Shown here in pieces: positions 42,442 through 48,592 of a stretch of 57,680 bases of DNA. Each line of letters opens with the position of its first letter. Position 1 is the first letter of the stretch. Below the pieces are notes generated by a model. The model searched no databases. It was not told where the DNA came from and worked only from the letters and a program-made list of their open reading frames with translations. Source of the stretch: a virus. The DNA lies in the IMG/VR virus record IMGVR_UViG_3300024264_000039, positions 1-57,680 of that record; one strand, 5' to 3'. Made by a program: the position numbers and the translations under genes.

Positions 42442-43056
42442 ATGAAAGAAAAAATATTAAACACGGCCCACGCTTGGCAAATAGTAGGCGGCCTTAGCAA
42501 GCCTGGAAAAATGCCTGGATGGTCAATAGGTATACCCGCTAAAGAGTGCAACACGGGCGGCAAGCTGCAGGATAAAGAAGGCAGCGTCTGCAATGATTGC
42601 TACGCTTTAAAAGGTTGTTACGTTTTTAAAGTTGTACAAGATGCACAATATAGAAGGCTAGCAGCTATTAAAGACCCGCGATGGGTCGACGCCATGACAA
42701 TGCTAATTAATTCAAAAAAGCCTAATATTTTTAGATGGCACGATTCGGGTGATGTCCAAGACCTGGAACACCTTCAAAAAATTTATGCCGTCTGTAGGTT
42801 AACGCCTACTAGAATGCATTGGATGCCAACTAAGGAAGCATGGGTCAAGAAATATTTAAAATATAAGCCTGACAATTTAACAATTAGATTGTCTTCACCA
42901 ATGGTGAACCAGGGACCAATTAGCAGCTGGCCCAATACTTCAACAGTAGTTACAACTAAAGCAACATGTCCAGCACCTGAGCAGGGCGGCAAATGTTTAG
43001 ATTGTAGAAAATGCTGGAACCCAAAAATTAAAAATATTAGTTATGGCAAGCATTAG
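42442..43056 (+). CDS. GP88-like Cys-motif protein (204 aa)
   Basis: Contains SVCNDCYALKGCYVFKVVQ, a Cys-rich motif typical of the phage gene product 88 family, then FRWHDSGDVQDLEHLQKIYA and a C-terminal cluster CPAPEQGGKCLDCRKCW. The Cys pattern suggests a metal or Fe-S cluster; the biochemical activity of the family is unknown. The gene is rightward, opposite to the late block, and appears leaderless: no Shine-Dalgarno and a -10 box 6 bases before the ATG. Base composition is a little more GC-rich than neighbours. Confidence 0.85.
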   Translation: MKEKILNTAHAWQIVGGLSKPGKMPGWSIGIPAKECNTGGKLQDKEGSVCNDCYALKGCYVFKVVQDAQYRRLAAIKDPRWVDAMTMLINSKKPNIFRWHDSGDVQDLEHLQKIYAVCRLTPTRMHWMPTKEAWVKKYLKYKPDNLTIRLSSPMVNQGPISSWPNTSTVVTTKATCPAPEQGGKCLDCRKCWNPKIKNISYGKH

Positions 43057-43297
43057 ATCTAAGCATAACAATCTATTAAACTATTTCATTTGCGATCACA
43101 GGCATCTATCTAAGGCCTACGTCCGCAAGTGTGAAAAATTTTTTGCTGCGGCTGGTCCGTTGGAAAATGATATACGGAAACCGAGATGTAGCCACGAGGT
43201 CGCAAAGCCTCTAGGAACCAGACTTCGGACGCAGCAGAAACAGAGGGCTGGTAGTATTCCACCAGCCCTCAAGCAACATGAAAGAAGGAAAATATGA
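43043..43297 (+). CDS. Doubtful small basic protein (84 aa), possibly structured RNA instead
   Basis: An open frame starts inside the last codons of the GP88-like gene and ends with an ATGA overlap to the next gene, which favours coupled translation. The product is basic (MASIRSKHNNLLNYFICDHR and on) without recognisable fold. The same DNA contains long-range complementary segments and a perfect 10-bp hairpin, so an RNA function is an alternative. Confidence 0.4.
   Translation: MASIRSKHNNLLNYFICDHRHLSKAYVRKCEKFFAAAGPLENDIRKPRCSHEVAKPLGTRLRTQQKQRAGSIPPALKQHERRKI
43112..43270 (+). ncRNA. Candidate structured RNA element
   Basis: GC-rich island in AT-rich surroundings. Pairings: CGTCCG (43120-43125) with CGGACG (43226-43231), or instead TGCTGC...GTCCG (from about 43144) with CGGAC-GCAGCA (43226-43236); TCCGT with ACGGA inside; and a terminal stem GAGGGCTGGT/ACCAGCCCTC (43243-43252/43261-43270, loop of 8). 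The competing pairings look like a switch. Downstream is the ribosome site of the zinc-ribbon gene. Inference from base pairing only. Confidence 0.4.
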
Positions 43298-43479
43298 GAT
43301 GGGAAATAATGCTCGGCAATAAGGGTGAAATAAATGAATGCTTAGATTGTGGCCACAAGTCTAAAAATTGGGCTGAACGGGTCGCAAGCAAGGGCAATGA
43401 AAATGATGAGATGGAACCCGACGGAACCAACAAAGTATTTTGTCCAAAATGTAAATACTACCATTACTACTGTGCCTAG
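43294..43479 (+). CDS. Zinc-ribbon mini-protein (61 aa)
   Basis: Two Cys pairs, CLDCGHKSKNW and CPKCKYYHYYC, give a classic zinc ribbon. Starts with ATGA overlap to the preceding frame and has GAAAGAAGGA upstream. Third gene of the short rightward unit. Might bind nucleic acid or partner RNA polymerase; no family recognised. Confidence 0.7.
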   Translation: MRWEIMLGNKGEINECLDCGHKSKNWAERVASKGNENDEMEPDGTNKVFCPKCKYYHYYCA

Positions 43480-43503
43480 TAATGGTAGGAATAAAAAATA
43501 AGG

Positions 43504-43518
43504 GTGGGTCCCGCCCAC
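43504..43518. repeat. GTGGGYCCCGCCCAC hairpin, copy 5
   Basis: GTGGGT-CCC-GCCCAC, 54 bases left of parS. Followed by AAGCACGCACCAC, a diverged version of the usual downstream sequence. Confidence 0.85.
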
Positions 43519-43572
43519 AAGCACGCACCACAACCCACAAGTGTAGTCCACAGGCAACAGGCCACAGGTTCA

Positions 43573-43588
43573 TGTTTCACGTGAAACA
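43573..43588. promoter_or_regulatory. parS: parS: canonical ParB-binding centromere site
   Basis: TGTTTCACGTGAAACA is the textbook bacterial chromosomal parS sequence, here perfect in all 16 bases and extended to an 18-base palindrome (43572-43589, A...T). ParB binds it, loads as a CTP-dependent clamp and spreads. The phage shows no parA or parB gene, so the expected reader is the host ParB. It lies mid-way between hairpin copies 5 and 6 in a non-coding segment, so it is not a by-product of coding. Confidence 0.93.
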
Positions 43589-43610
43589 TTTTTTTCTTTT
43601 TTTTCCTTGG

Positions 43611-43625
43611 GTGGGTCCCGCCCAC
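43611..43625. repeat. GTGGGYCCCGCCCAC hairpin, copy 6
   Basis: GTGGGT-CCC-GCCCAC preceded by a T-rich tract and followed by ACGCTCTTCTCTGA, then CCGCG and TTTGGCC...GGACATAGGATAT. This downstream layout parallels copy 4. Confidence 0.85.
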
Positions 43626-43687
43626 ACGCTCTTCTCTGAGCCGCGACACTTTGGCCATTGACCTTGGACATAGGATATTGTAGGACG

Positions 43688-44059
43688 CTAAACCTTTTGT
43701 AGAAATTTAAAGATTGACATCATGCCCACGGCACAAGGTTCGGCAGAACCGATCACAAGATCACGGATCTTGGATCCTTCATAAAGTTTTATGTCTCTCT
43801 GACAGAGGCCCTTGGCCATGATGAAACTATTGTGCGGGTGCTTGATATGAAAGCCAATTTGATGTGGAGAGAAGCGAATTTTTTTAACCAAATTTAACTT
43901 TAATTCGATAGTGAAAAAGTGGCCAGAATTATTATAAACCAATAGATCAGGAGTCCCGTGTGCAGCACTATTTTCCACGCGTGTAAATGATAATTTGCAA
44001 TTATTTTTAATATTGAACGCTTTAATTTCATGCCAAAATTTAGTCTCTCCCTTAATCAT
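43688..44059 (-). CDS. PD-(D/E)XK nuclease, VRR-NUC/resolvase-like (123 aa)
   Basis: Compact nuclease core: ENSAAHGTPDLLVY supplies the catalytic Asp, FFTIELKLN the ExK, and RFSPHQIGFH the following Gln-helix, in the order of the VRR-NUC and Holliday-junction-resolvase-like families. A phage of this size would use it for branched DNA resolution before packaging. The gene lies alone beside the parS segment; no clear ribosome site is seen. Confidence 0.8.
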   Translation of the reverse strand: MIKGETKFWHEIKAFNIKNNCKLSFTRVENSAAHGTPDLLVYNNSGHFFTIELKLNLVKKIRFSPHQIGFHIKHPHNSFIMAKGLCQRDIKLYEGSKIRDLVIGSAEPCAVGMMSIFKFLQKV

Positions 44060-44091
44060 TTTTCAAGTTAAGTCCGGAGCATAAAAGTTAA

Positions 44092-44316
44092 CTAAATTTT
44101 CTTAATTACTTCACCCATATTCCATTTAGATGTATACAAAGTTATCACCAATCTATGTGTTTCTCGGACTCCAAGTATTTTGTTTTCCATTAATTTAATG
44201 TCCTTGATGTCGTAATATTTCCCGTCGGGTAAACACACTTGTACTCTTGCCTCTTGTGCTACTGGCGATTTCATAAACTTGTCTAGGGCCTGTCTTAATA
44301 GCTTTCCGGATACCAT
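44092..44316 (-). CDS. Small unknown protein beside small terminase (74 aa)
   Basis: Start placed at the ATG at 44316 (MVSGKLLRQALDKFMKSPVA); an in-frame ATG at 44352 would lie in the terS promoter. Product includes ARVQVCLPDGKYYDIKDIKL. No fold recognised. Divergent from terS, with starts 38 bases apart. Confidence 0.65.
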   Translation of the reverse strand: MVSGKLLRQALDKFMKSPVAQEARVQVCLPDGKYYDIKDIKLMENKILGVRETHRLVITLYTSKWNMGEVIKKI

Positions 44317-44319
44317 CAC

Positions 44320-44348
44320 TTGAATGTATACCAAAAATAATTTATAAT
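44320..44348 (+). promoter_or_regulatory. Promoter for terminase small subunit, leaderless geometry
   Basis: TTGAAT (44320-44325), 17 bases, TATAAT (44343-44348), then GCAAGC and the ATG. Transcription would begin at or within a base or two of the start codon. Confidence 0.8.
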
Positions 44349-44354
44349 GCAAGC

Positions 44355-44834
44355 ATGGGAGTTCCTAAAAGACTTACAGAGAAACAAATTAAATTTGCTA
44401 ATCTAATCGTAACAGAAGAAGGTCGAAAGACTGATTCTGAATGTGCTATTGCTGCAGGTTATAAACCGGATGGTGCTTACGTCTGTGCAAGTAGACTTCA
44501 AAACCCATCAATGTATCCTTTGGTTGCTCAATACATTGGAAGACTCAGAGCAGAGAAGTTAAAAAAATATGACATCACTTATGAAAAGCACCTGGCAGAA
44601 TTAGGTAAAATTAGAGACGAAGCTAGAGAAAGTAAAGCCTGGAGTGCTGCAGGTAACATGGAAGTAGCTAGAGGTAAAGCTGCAGGGTTTCAAAATAATA
44701 CTAATTTACACTTACATAAAAACTTAGATAACGTGGATGAATCTGAGTTAGACAAAGAATTAGAGAAAGCATTAAAGAACTTTAAACCAATTATTGATTC
44801 TGATGCAGAAGTGATTGAAGAATCTAAAGACTAA
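44355..44834 (+). CDS. Terminase small subunit (159 aa)
   Basis: N-terminal helix-turn-helix of terminase small subunits: RLTEKQIKFANLIVTEEG, then SECAIAAGYKPDGAYVCASR; central oligomerisation helices and an acidic C-terminal tail (DESELDKELEKALKNFKP) that would contact the large subunit. It recognises the packaging site, often within or near its own gene. Leaderless start. On the opposite strand and 3.8 kb from the large subunit, which is unusual. Confidence 0.87.
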   Translation: MGVPKRLTEKQIKFANLIVTEEGRKTDSECAIAAGYKPDGAYVCASRLQNPSMYPLVAQYIGRLRAEKLKKYDITYEKHLAELGKIRDEARESKAWSAAGNMEVARGKAAGFQNNTNLHLHKNLDNVDESELDKELEKALKNFKPIIDSDAEVIEESKD

Positions 44835-45108
44835 CTTTCTCCATTTTAGTTACAATTGATTTAGGAAATACATTACGATCAGAAAAGACTGCAGACTCAG
44901 TATCATAAGAAGCAAATGTCCAAACATGTTTATTATCTTTATCAAAGACATAAGCTTGAGTCATCATCTTTGCAGGTTTTAAATCTTTCACATCAGCCGC
45001 TTCAGCATGGCCGGAATCTCCGCAAGGATCAATCCACTCAATAGAATAAAAATAATATTTCTGTTTACCTATTACTGCATGTTTATATTTTGACTTTTTT
45101 CTTTTCAT
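44824..45108 (-). CDS. Last gene of replication block, unknown (94 aa)
   Basis: Start taken at ATG 45108 (MKRKKSKYKHAVIGKQKYYF); a GTG at 45123 is possible. Beta-type protein with FYSIEWIDPCGDSGHAEAAD and HVWTFASYDTESAVFSD. It converges on terS with an 11-base overlap. Function unknown. Confidence 0.72.
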   Translation of the reverse strand: MKRKKSKYKHAVIGKQKYYFYSIEWIDPCGDSGHAEAADVKDLKPAKMMTQAYVFDKDNKHVWTFASYDTESAVFSDRNVFPKSIVTKMEKVSL

Positions 45109-45123
45109 ACCTCTGTATAGCAC

Positions 45124-45445
45124 CTATAGGTTTTTTCTCTAGGCACATTTTTTTTCAAAAACTTTTTCTTATGCGCGCGTACGGGTTTGCTAGAAGTGTT
45201 AATATAAGCCACTTATTGTAAATTGTAACAGCTGTAACACCATTGTAACAGCGTTTTGTTACAAAAATATCGTCTAGAAGTGTTGGTATATGCGAATAAT
45301 AGCACTTTGAAAGCCATTGTAACCATTGTAACACTGTTTTGGAAATTGAAAAACAAAAAAACTTTTCTGGCAAAAAAAGTCTATAGGTAGAAACTTGCCT
45401 TATTCTTGCCATAAGTGTTGTAAATATACAACAAATTGTGGCTTT
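45124..45445. other. Non-coding iteron-bearing segment (candidate origin)
   Basis: Stretch of about 320 bases without a gene. Two copies of CTAGAAGTGTT (45190-45200, 45274-45284; 84 bases apart) each start a block with TTGTAAC repeats. A GTTGTA/TACAAC hairpin lies at 45417-45432. See the repeat entry for details. Confidence 0.65.
45190..45333. repeat. Iteron-like TTGTAACA repeats in an 84-bp duplication
   Basis: ATTGTAACA at 45222 and 45242, CTGTAACAC at 45232, the inverted TGTTACAA at 45257, ATTGTAACC at 45316 and ATTGTAACA at 45325. Spacing is near 9-11 bases within each block. Both blocks begin with CTAGAAGTGTT then TATA. This looks like a replication-initiator or regulator array. Confidence 0.75.
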
Positions 45446-45643
45446 TTAGACACAATCTGCGCAATATCTAGGATCCTTGGCGCTAGTCCAACCATACAAA
45501 ACGTTGTTACAATCTTTTGCTTTACAAATTGTGGTGCCTTTGCCATCATTTTTTGGTTTGTTACCAAATATTTCATCAAAATTTTTTCGGTACAAATCAC
45601 TTGAAGGTCTAGATTTACCATCATTAGGAAATCTTTTTTTCAT
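45446..45643 (-). CDS. Small zinc-finger-like protein (65 aa)
   Basis: Basic protein with CKAKDCNN and YCADC pairs in its C-terminal half, a probable zinc site. The region DLYRKNFDEIFGNKPK precedes it. GAAAGGAG is a strong ribosome site. The iteron-like segment lies just after its stop. Perhaps a DNA-binding or accessory protein. Confidence 0.72.
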   Translation of the reverse strand: MKKRFPNDGKSRPSSDLYRKNFDEIFGNKPKNDGKGTTICKAKDCNNVLYGWTSAKDPRYCADCV

Positions 45644-45654
45644 GATACTCCTTT

Positions 45655-45885
45655 CTATGTTGTTGGTATTGTTGGTAATTCAGTAATATTAGTTGCAATA
45701 GAACCTCCATCATTACCTTCATCATCTTGCGTTGGCACTAGCAACACACCATTTGAAAGTGTTATCTCAATTGGTTTTTTAGACCAACCCTGCCTACCAC
45801 TTTCTTTTTCTGACATATATTTAATTTTAACTATTTTTTGATTGAGTAAATGTTTCTCAATTTTCTTTTCCCAATTTATTTTCAT
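45655..45885 (-). CDS. Small protein (76 aa) downstream of exonuclease
   Basis: Start at ATG 45885 (MKINWEKKIEKHLLNQKIVK), with AAAGGA upstream; an earlier ATG at 45900 would overlap that site. Beta-rich C-terminal half (IEITLSNGVLLVPTQDDEGN). No family recognised. A TAGGATAT octamer is found 19 bases upstream (45904-45911). Confidence 0.72.
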   Translation of the reverse strand: MKINWEKKIEKHLLNQKIVKIKYMSEKESGRQGWSKKPIEITLSNGVLLVPTQDDEGNDGGSIATNITELPTIPTT

Positions 45886-45918
45886 ATTTATTCCTTTCAT
45901 ATAATATCCTATATTATA

Positions 45919-46635
45919 CTAAAAACCATTTCTGTCAACTATTACTTCTAATTCTTTTTTCTGTTGGTAATATTGTGCTACTTTTTTCCACCATTCGTTC
46001 GCGTAATGTTTGAATTCTTCGCCTGATACGGGAAACTCTTGAAATAATAAATCTTTACTACACATTAGAATGATTCCAAACTGTATATTAGTTCCATATA
46101 TTTGATTGTGAGCAATAGCATATCCTGCTAGTTGAAGATAATAATCCTCGATCCATTCTTTTCGTTTCGGTTTATTTGTTTGTTTAAAATCTATTATGGC
46201 CTCTTTACCCTCGTACATTCCAACACCATCGGTTGCACCTGCATACATTTCTGGATAAAATAATACACACTCTGTGGCCCATAACTCATCGAGTCTACCC
46301 TTTAATCCCTGGTCCGCGATTATCTGTGCCATCTTCGTGGCATGTCTTCCTTCGGGTGTTAGATCCACGATAGGTTTGTCTAACATATACCCCTCAAGAA
46401 TCGAGTGCATAAGAGTCCCCCTCGATGCAGCAGTTTCAGTAATTTTTTTAGCCTCAGTTTCACCAACCCTATCTCTCCATCTTTGTAAAGACTCAGATTT
46501 TTCCTTACTTTCACAGGCCTTTAATATACTTGTAACAGAAGGTAACTTTTCGTCACCCACCAGGTAATGTCTTTTACCATCTATAATTTTCCGAGTCGAA
46601 GTCGGGTAGTAAAATCTTTTATTTATTTTTATCAT
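45919..46635 (-). CDS. RecB/Cas4-like PD-(D/E)XK exonuclease (238 aa)
   Basis: Phage recombination exonuclease type: SRGTLMHSILEGYM (first helix motif), ATDGVGMYEGKEAIIDFKQT (Asp and DxK catalytic core) and DYYLQLAGYAIAHNQ (QxxxY helix) in correct order. Likely degrades or processes DNA ends for recombination and nucleotide recycling. The gene overlaps the small lipoprotein gene by 17 bases. Confidence 0.87.
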   Translation of the reverse strand: MIKINKRFYYPTSTRKIIDGKRHYLVGDEKLPSVTSILKACESKEKSESLQRWRDRVGETEAKKITETAASRGTLMHSILEGYMLDKPIVDLTPEGRHATKMAQIIADQGLKGRLDELWATECVLFYPEMYAGATDGVGMYEGKEAIIDFKQTNKPKRKEWIEDYYLQLAGYAIAHNQIYGTNIQFGIILMCSKDLLFQEFPVSGEEFKHYANEWWKKVAQYYQQKKELEVIVDRNGF

Positions 46636-46738
46636 TATTTCCTTTCAAGGCTTGTTTTAAAACTGTTGTCCATGGGTTTAAATCTAAGTCCTTAGCACAT
46701 CCACTTAACAACAATAATATAATTAAAATTTTAATCAT
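46619..46738 (-). CDS. Small lipoprotein (39 aa)
   Basis: MIKILIILLLLSGCAKDLDL: a 13-residue signal with lipobox LSGC, so cleavage and lipidation at Cys14 are expected, leaving a mature peptide of about 26 residues. It overlaps both the HNH gene and the exonuclease gene. Position in a DNA-metabolism operon is odd; superinfection exclusion or an outer-membrane spanin-like role are possible. Confidence 0.65.
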   Translation of the reverse strand: MIKILIILLLLSGCAKDLDLNPWTTVLKQALKGNNDKNK

Positions 46739-47216
46739 TTATAAATTCTTCTCCAACCCTTAGATAATTTTTCCAATCATCCGGGTTACTGTCTCTTTTT
46801 TTATCATTACAAGCAACACAACAAAATATAATATTATCAGTGCGATACGTCAATCTTGGGTCATACCTATCTATACTAAAATTAGTTTTTGTTTGTCCTT
46901 GTCTGCCCTGGTATCCTTTACCTCTAGTTCCAAGTTTAGATTTAAATGTAAAAGGTTGTTCACAATATCTACAAATACGACCATCCGATTCTGGAAATTT
47001 TTCTTTCATAAGAATGATATGATTCATATACAATCTCCAAAATTCTTTCTTGTCCATTGATGGATCGGGTCTATGGCCACCATATTTTTCTATACTAGGT
47101 TTAAACTTTCTTGCAATGCAGGCCATTATATATCCACGTTCCGAGTTCATGTATGCAAAGTCCATCTCTGCTCTTTTCTGTAATACGTCAGGATGAGTAG
47201 GATCTTTGTAAGCCAC
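46731..47216 (-). CDS. HNH endonuclease (161 aa)
   Basis: Zinc-binding Cys pairs RICRYCEQPF and FCCVACNDKK flank NFSIDRYDPRLTYRTDNI, the beta-beta-alpha-metal HNH core. It could be a homing-type or host-DNA-degrading nuclease. The N-terminal half (about 75 residues) is helical and not recognised. Confidence 0.82.
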   Translation of the reverse strand: MAYKDPTHPDVLQKRAEMDFAYMNSERGYIMACIARKFKPSIEKYGGHRPDPSMDKKEFWRLYMNHIILMKEKFPESDGRICRYCEQPFTFKSKLGTRGKGYQGRQGQTKTNFSIDRYDPRLTYRTDNIIFCCVACNDKKRDSNPDDWKNYLRVGEEFIND

Positions 47217-47773
47217 TATATTTTTTTCTCTAGGCAGATTTTATTTTTTCCTTGGTCCAAGATATCAAAGTCGTAATACTTTAATATATCCCTAATTAGC
47301 TGCATATTATATTTAGGATAGTCATCAAAAATATAACGAGTCTTAGGTGCTGCACGATTCGCAAACCAAATACACTCAGTAATTACATCACGAGTCATGT
47401 GAGGACCATCGAAGTGTACCAATGCAAATCTCGAGTCCTGGTGGGCCCTGTCACTCATAAATTTAGTATCTGTATCATTATACAAAGTAAACTTACCTTG
47501 ATTACGATAAGGTTTAAAATCATGAAGCATAGTGTCTCTCATTTGATCTGTATAATCACAAGTATATTTACCCGTGTCATCGTAGTGTTGATACTCTAGA
47601 TTACCATAAGGATCGATACCAATATGAATGTAATTATTTTTTACATTATCCATAATAATTTTAGATCCCATACCTTCACGTACACCTATCTCAACTGACG
47701 CGAAACCATCACAATCAAAGTCCTTGGTCCATCGTTCTAATAACTCGTAGTCTGTGCTATCTCCTTTAATCAT
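47216..47773 (-). CDS. Class I SAM-dependent methyltransferase-like protein (185 aa)
   Basis: Gly-rich motif I in ASVEIGVREGMGSKIIMDN, acidic motif in HIGIDPYGNLEY, and RFALVHFDGPHMTRDVI with the DGxH pattern of Methyltransf_24-type enzymes, which act on small molecules or sugars rather than DNA. Overlaps both neighbours by one base. Target unknown; a nucleotide or surface sugar would fit the genome's modification genes. Confidence 0.8.
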   Translation of the reverse strand: MIKGDSTDYELLERWTKDFDCDGFASVEIGVREGMGSKIIMDNVKNNYIHIGIDPYGNLEYQHYDDTGKYTCDYTDQMRDTMLHDFKPYRNQGKFTLYNDTDTKFMSDRAHQDSRFALVHFDGPHMTRDVITECIWFANRAAPKTRYIFDDYPKYNMQLIRDILKYYDFDILDQGKNKICLEKKI

Positions 47774-48195
47774 TATTCTGTTCCTTTTAATCTTTCCAAA
47801 GCTTGTTTATACGTCTCCATTATTTTTTCATGTTCACGAAAATATTTTTCAATGTCAGAATAACGCCATTGTTGTTTCTTCAAAATAACATCAAGAGATT
47901 CGATAGCTGCCTCTGAAGCATGGTTTAATACGTTATAGCTAAAGTTTGTTGCGATATCTTCCATTCTTTTAGGAAGTTGTTTCTCGGTCATACCTAAACG
48001 TAGTCCCATTAAACTTAAATTTTCTTTAACTTCATTTAATGACTTTCTACCAAAGTTAGGCATTCTAAGTAGTTCGCCTTCAGTTTTTAAGACAAGATCT
48101 CTTATTGTTGTTATATCAGGAGCATGACATAAAAAGGCGTTGTATGCTCTGACATTCATTTCTAGTTCTGTTATTTTTTGTTCTATTGGTTCCAT
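47773..48195 (-). CDS. Free-standing RNA polymerase alpha-CTD homologue (140 aa)
   Basis: Residues 10-70 align by eye with the C-terminal domain of bacterial RNA polymerase alpha: [11 protein letters not shown] corresponds to LTVRSANCL (Arg16 equals E. coli Arg265, Asn19 equals Asn268), and [15 protein letters not shown] to PNLGKKSLTEIKDVL (Gly296, Lys298, Ser299 and Glu302 kept). It lacks the alpha N-terminal domain, so it cannot join the enzyme core by that route. The C-terminal half (75-140) is new and helical. Likely binds UP-type DNA or activators and re-directs host transcription. Confidence 0.85.
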   Translation of the reverse strand: MEPIEQKITELEMNVRAYNAFLCHAPDITTIRDLVLKTEGELLRMPNFGRKSLNEVKENLSLMGLRLGMTEKQLPKRMEDIATNFSYNVLNHASEAAIESLDVILKKQQWRYSDIEKYFREHEKIMETYKQALERLKGTE

Positions 48196-48413
48196 TAGTT
48201 TCCTTTCACATATAGTTTAGATCGAAGTGATCTAATTTCTTCGGTTAGTTTTTCATTATGTTTGTGTAGTTTATCATTCCTAAACTCTAGAATTTCTATT
48301 CGTTTAGTAAGATCTGCAGGACCCCGGTCATCAACCGGAGTCTTATTCTTTTTTTCCATTTCTAGTTTTTCAACTAATTCATGGTATTTTTTTATATCTT
48401 CTTCACTCATCAT
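48195..48413 (-). CDS. Small coiled-coil protein (72 aa)
   Basis: Two helical segments, [19 protein letters not shown] and [20 protein letters not shown], the second with heptad-like Leu/Ile. ATGA overlap with the previous gene. Directly before the alpha-CTD homologue gene, so it may interact with it. Not recognised. Confidence 0.7.
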   Translation of the reverse strand: MMSEEDIKKYHELVEKLEMEKKNKTPVDDRGPADLTKRIEILEFRNDKLHKHNEKLTEEIRSLRSKLYVKGN

Positions 48414-48592
48414 ATTTGGTATTTCATCAACGCATTAAATTTTTTAAGTTGATGCTCCGAAATATCTTGTAAAGCTTTGGTTTGGTTATAAATCTCACGA
48501 GCCTCTAAAAGTTTGTTCGTATTTTCTTTGTCAAAATTTTTAGCCTTGTTTTGACTTATAACCTCCAAATGTTCTTCTCTAAGTTCCGTCAC
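48410..48592 (-). CDS. Small helical protein, GTG start (60 aa)
   Basis: Starts with GTG at 48592 in a GTGA overlap with the preceding stop. Charged helical product (TELREEHLEVISQNKAKNFD and on). No family recognised. Confidence 0.62.
   Translation of the reverse strand: MTELREEHLEVISQNKAKNFDKENTNKLLEAREIYNQTKALQDISEHQLKKFNALMKYQI

Larger units (their letters stand above)
43480..43687. other. Non-coding hub segment with parS
   Basis: No gene on either strand is convincing. The segment holds hairpin copy 5, repeated CCACA/CCCACA runs, the perfect parS palindrome, a T-rich tract, hairpin copy 6, and a TAGGATAT octamer (43671-43678). Confidence 0.75.

Noticed and set aside
40668-43625. Reading the GTGGGYCCCGCCCAC hairpins as intrinsic terminators
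   Set aside because: The T-tracts lie before the stem on plus and become A-tracts after it on minus, the wrong order for termination in either direction.
43342-43658. Leftward short frames across the parS segment
   Set aside because: They translate hairpin repeats and T-tracts, have several overlapping versions and no ribosome site.
45913-45938. TTGACA-14-TATAAT promoter for the 45885 gene
   Set aside because: The spacing of 14 is too short for a confident sigma70 promoter, so it was not listed as a feature.
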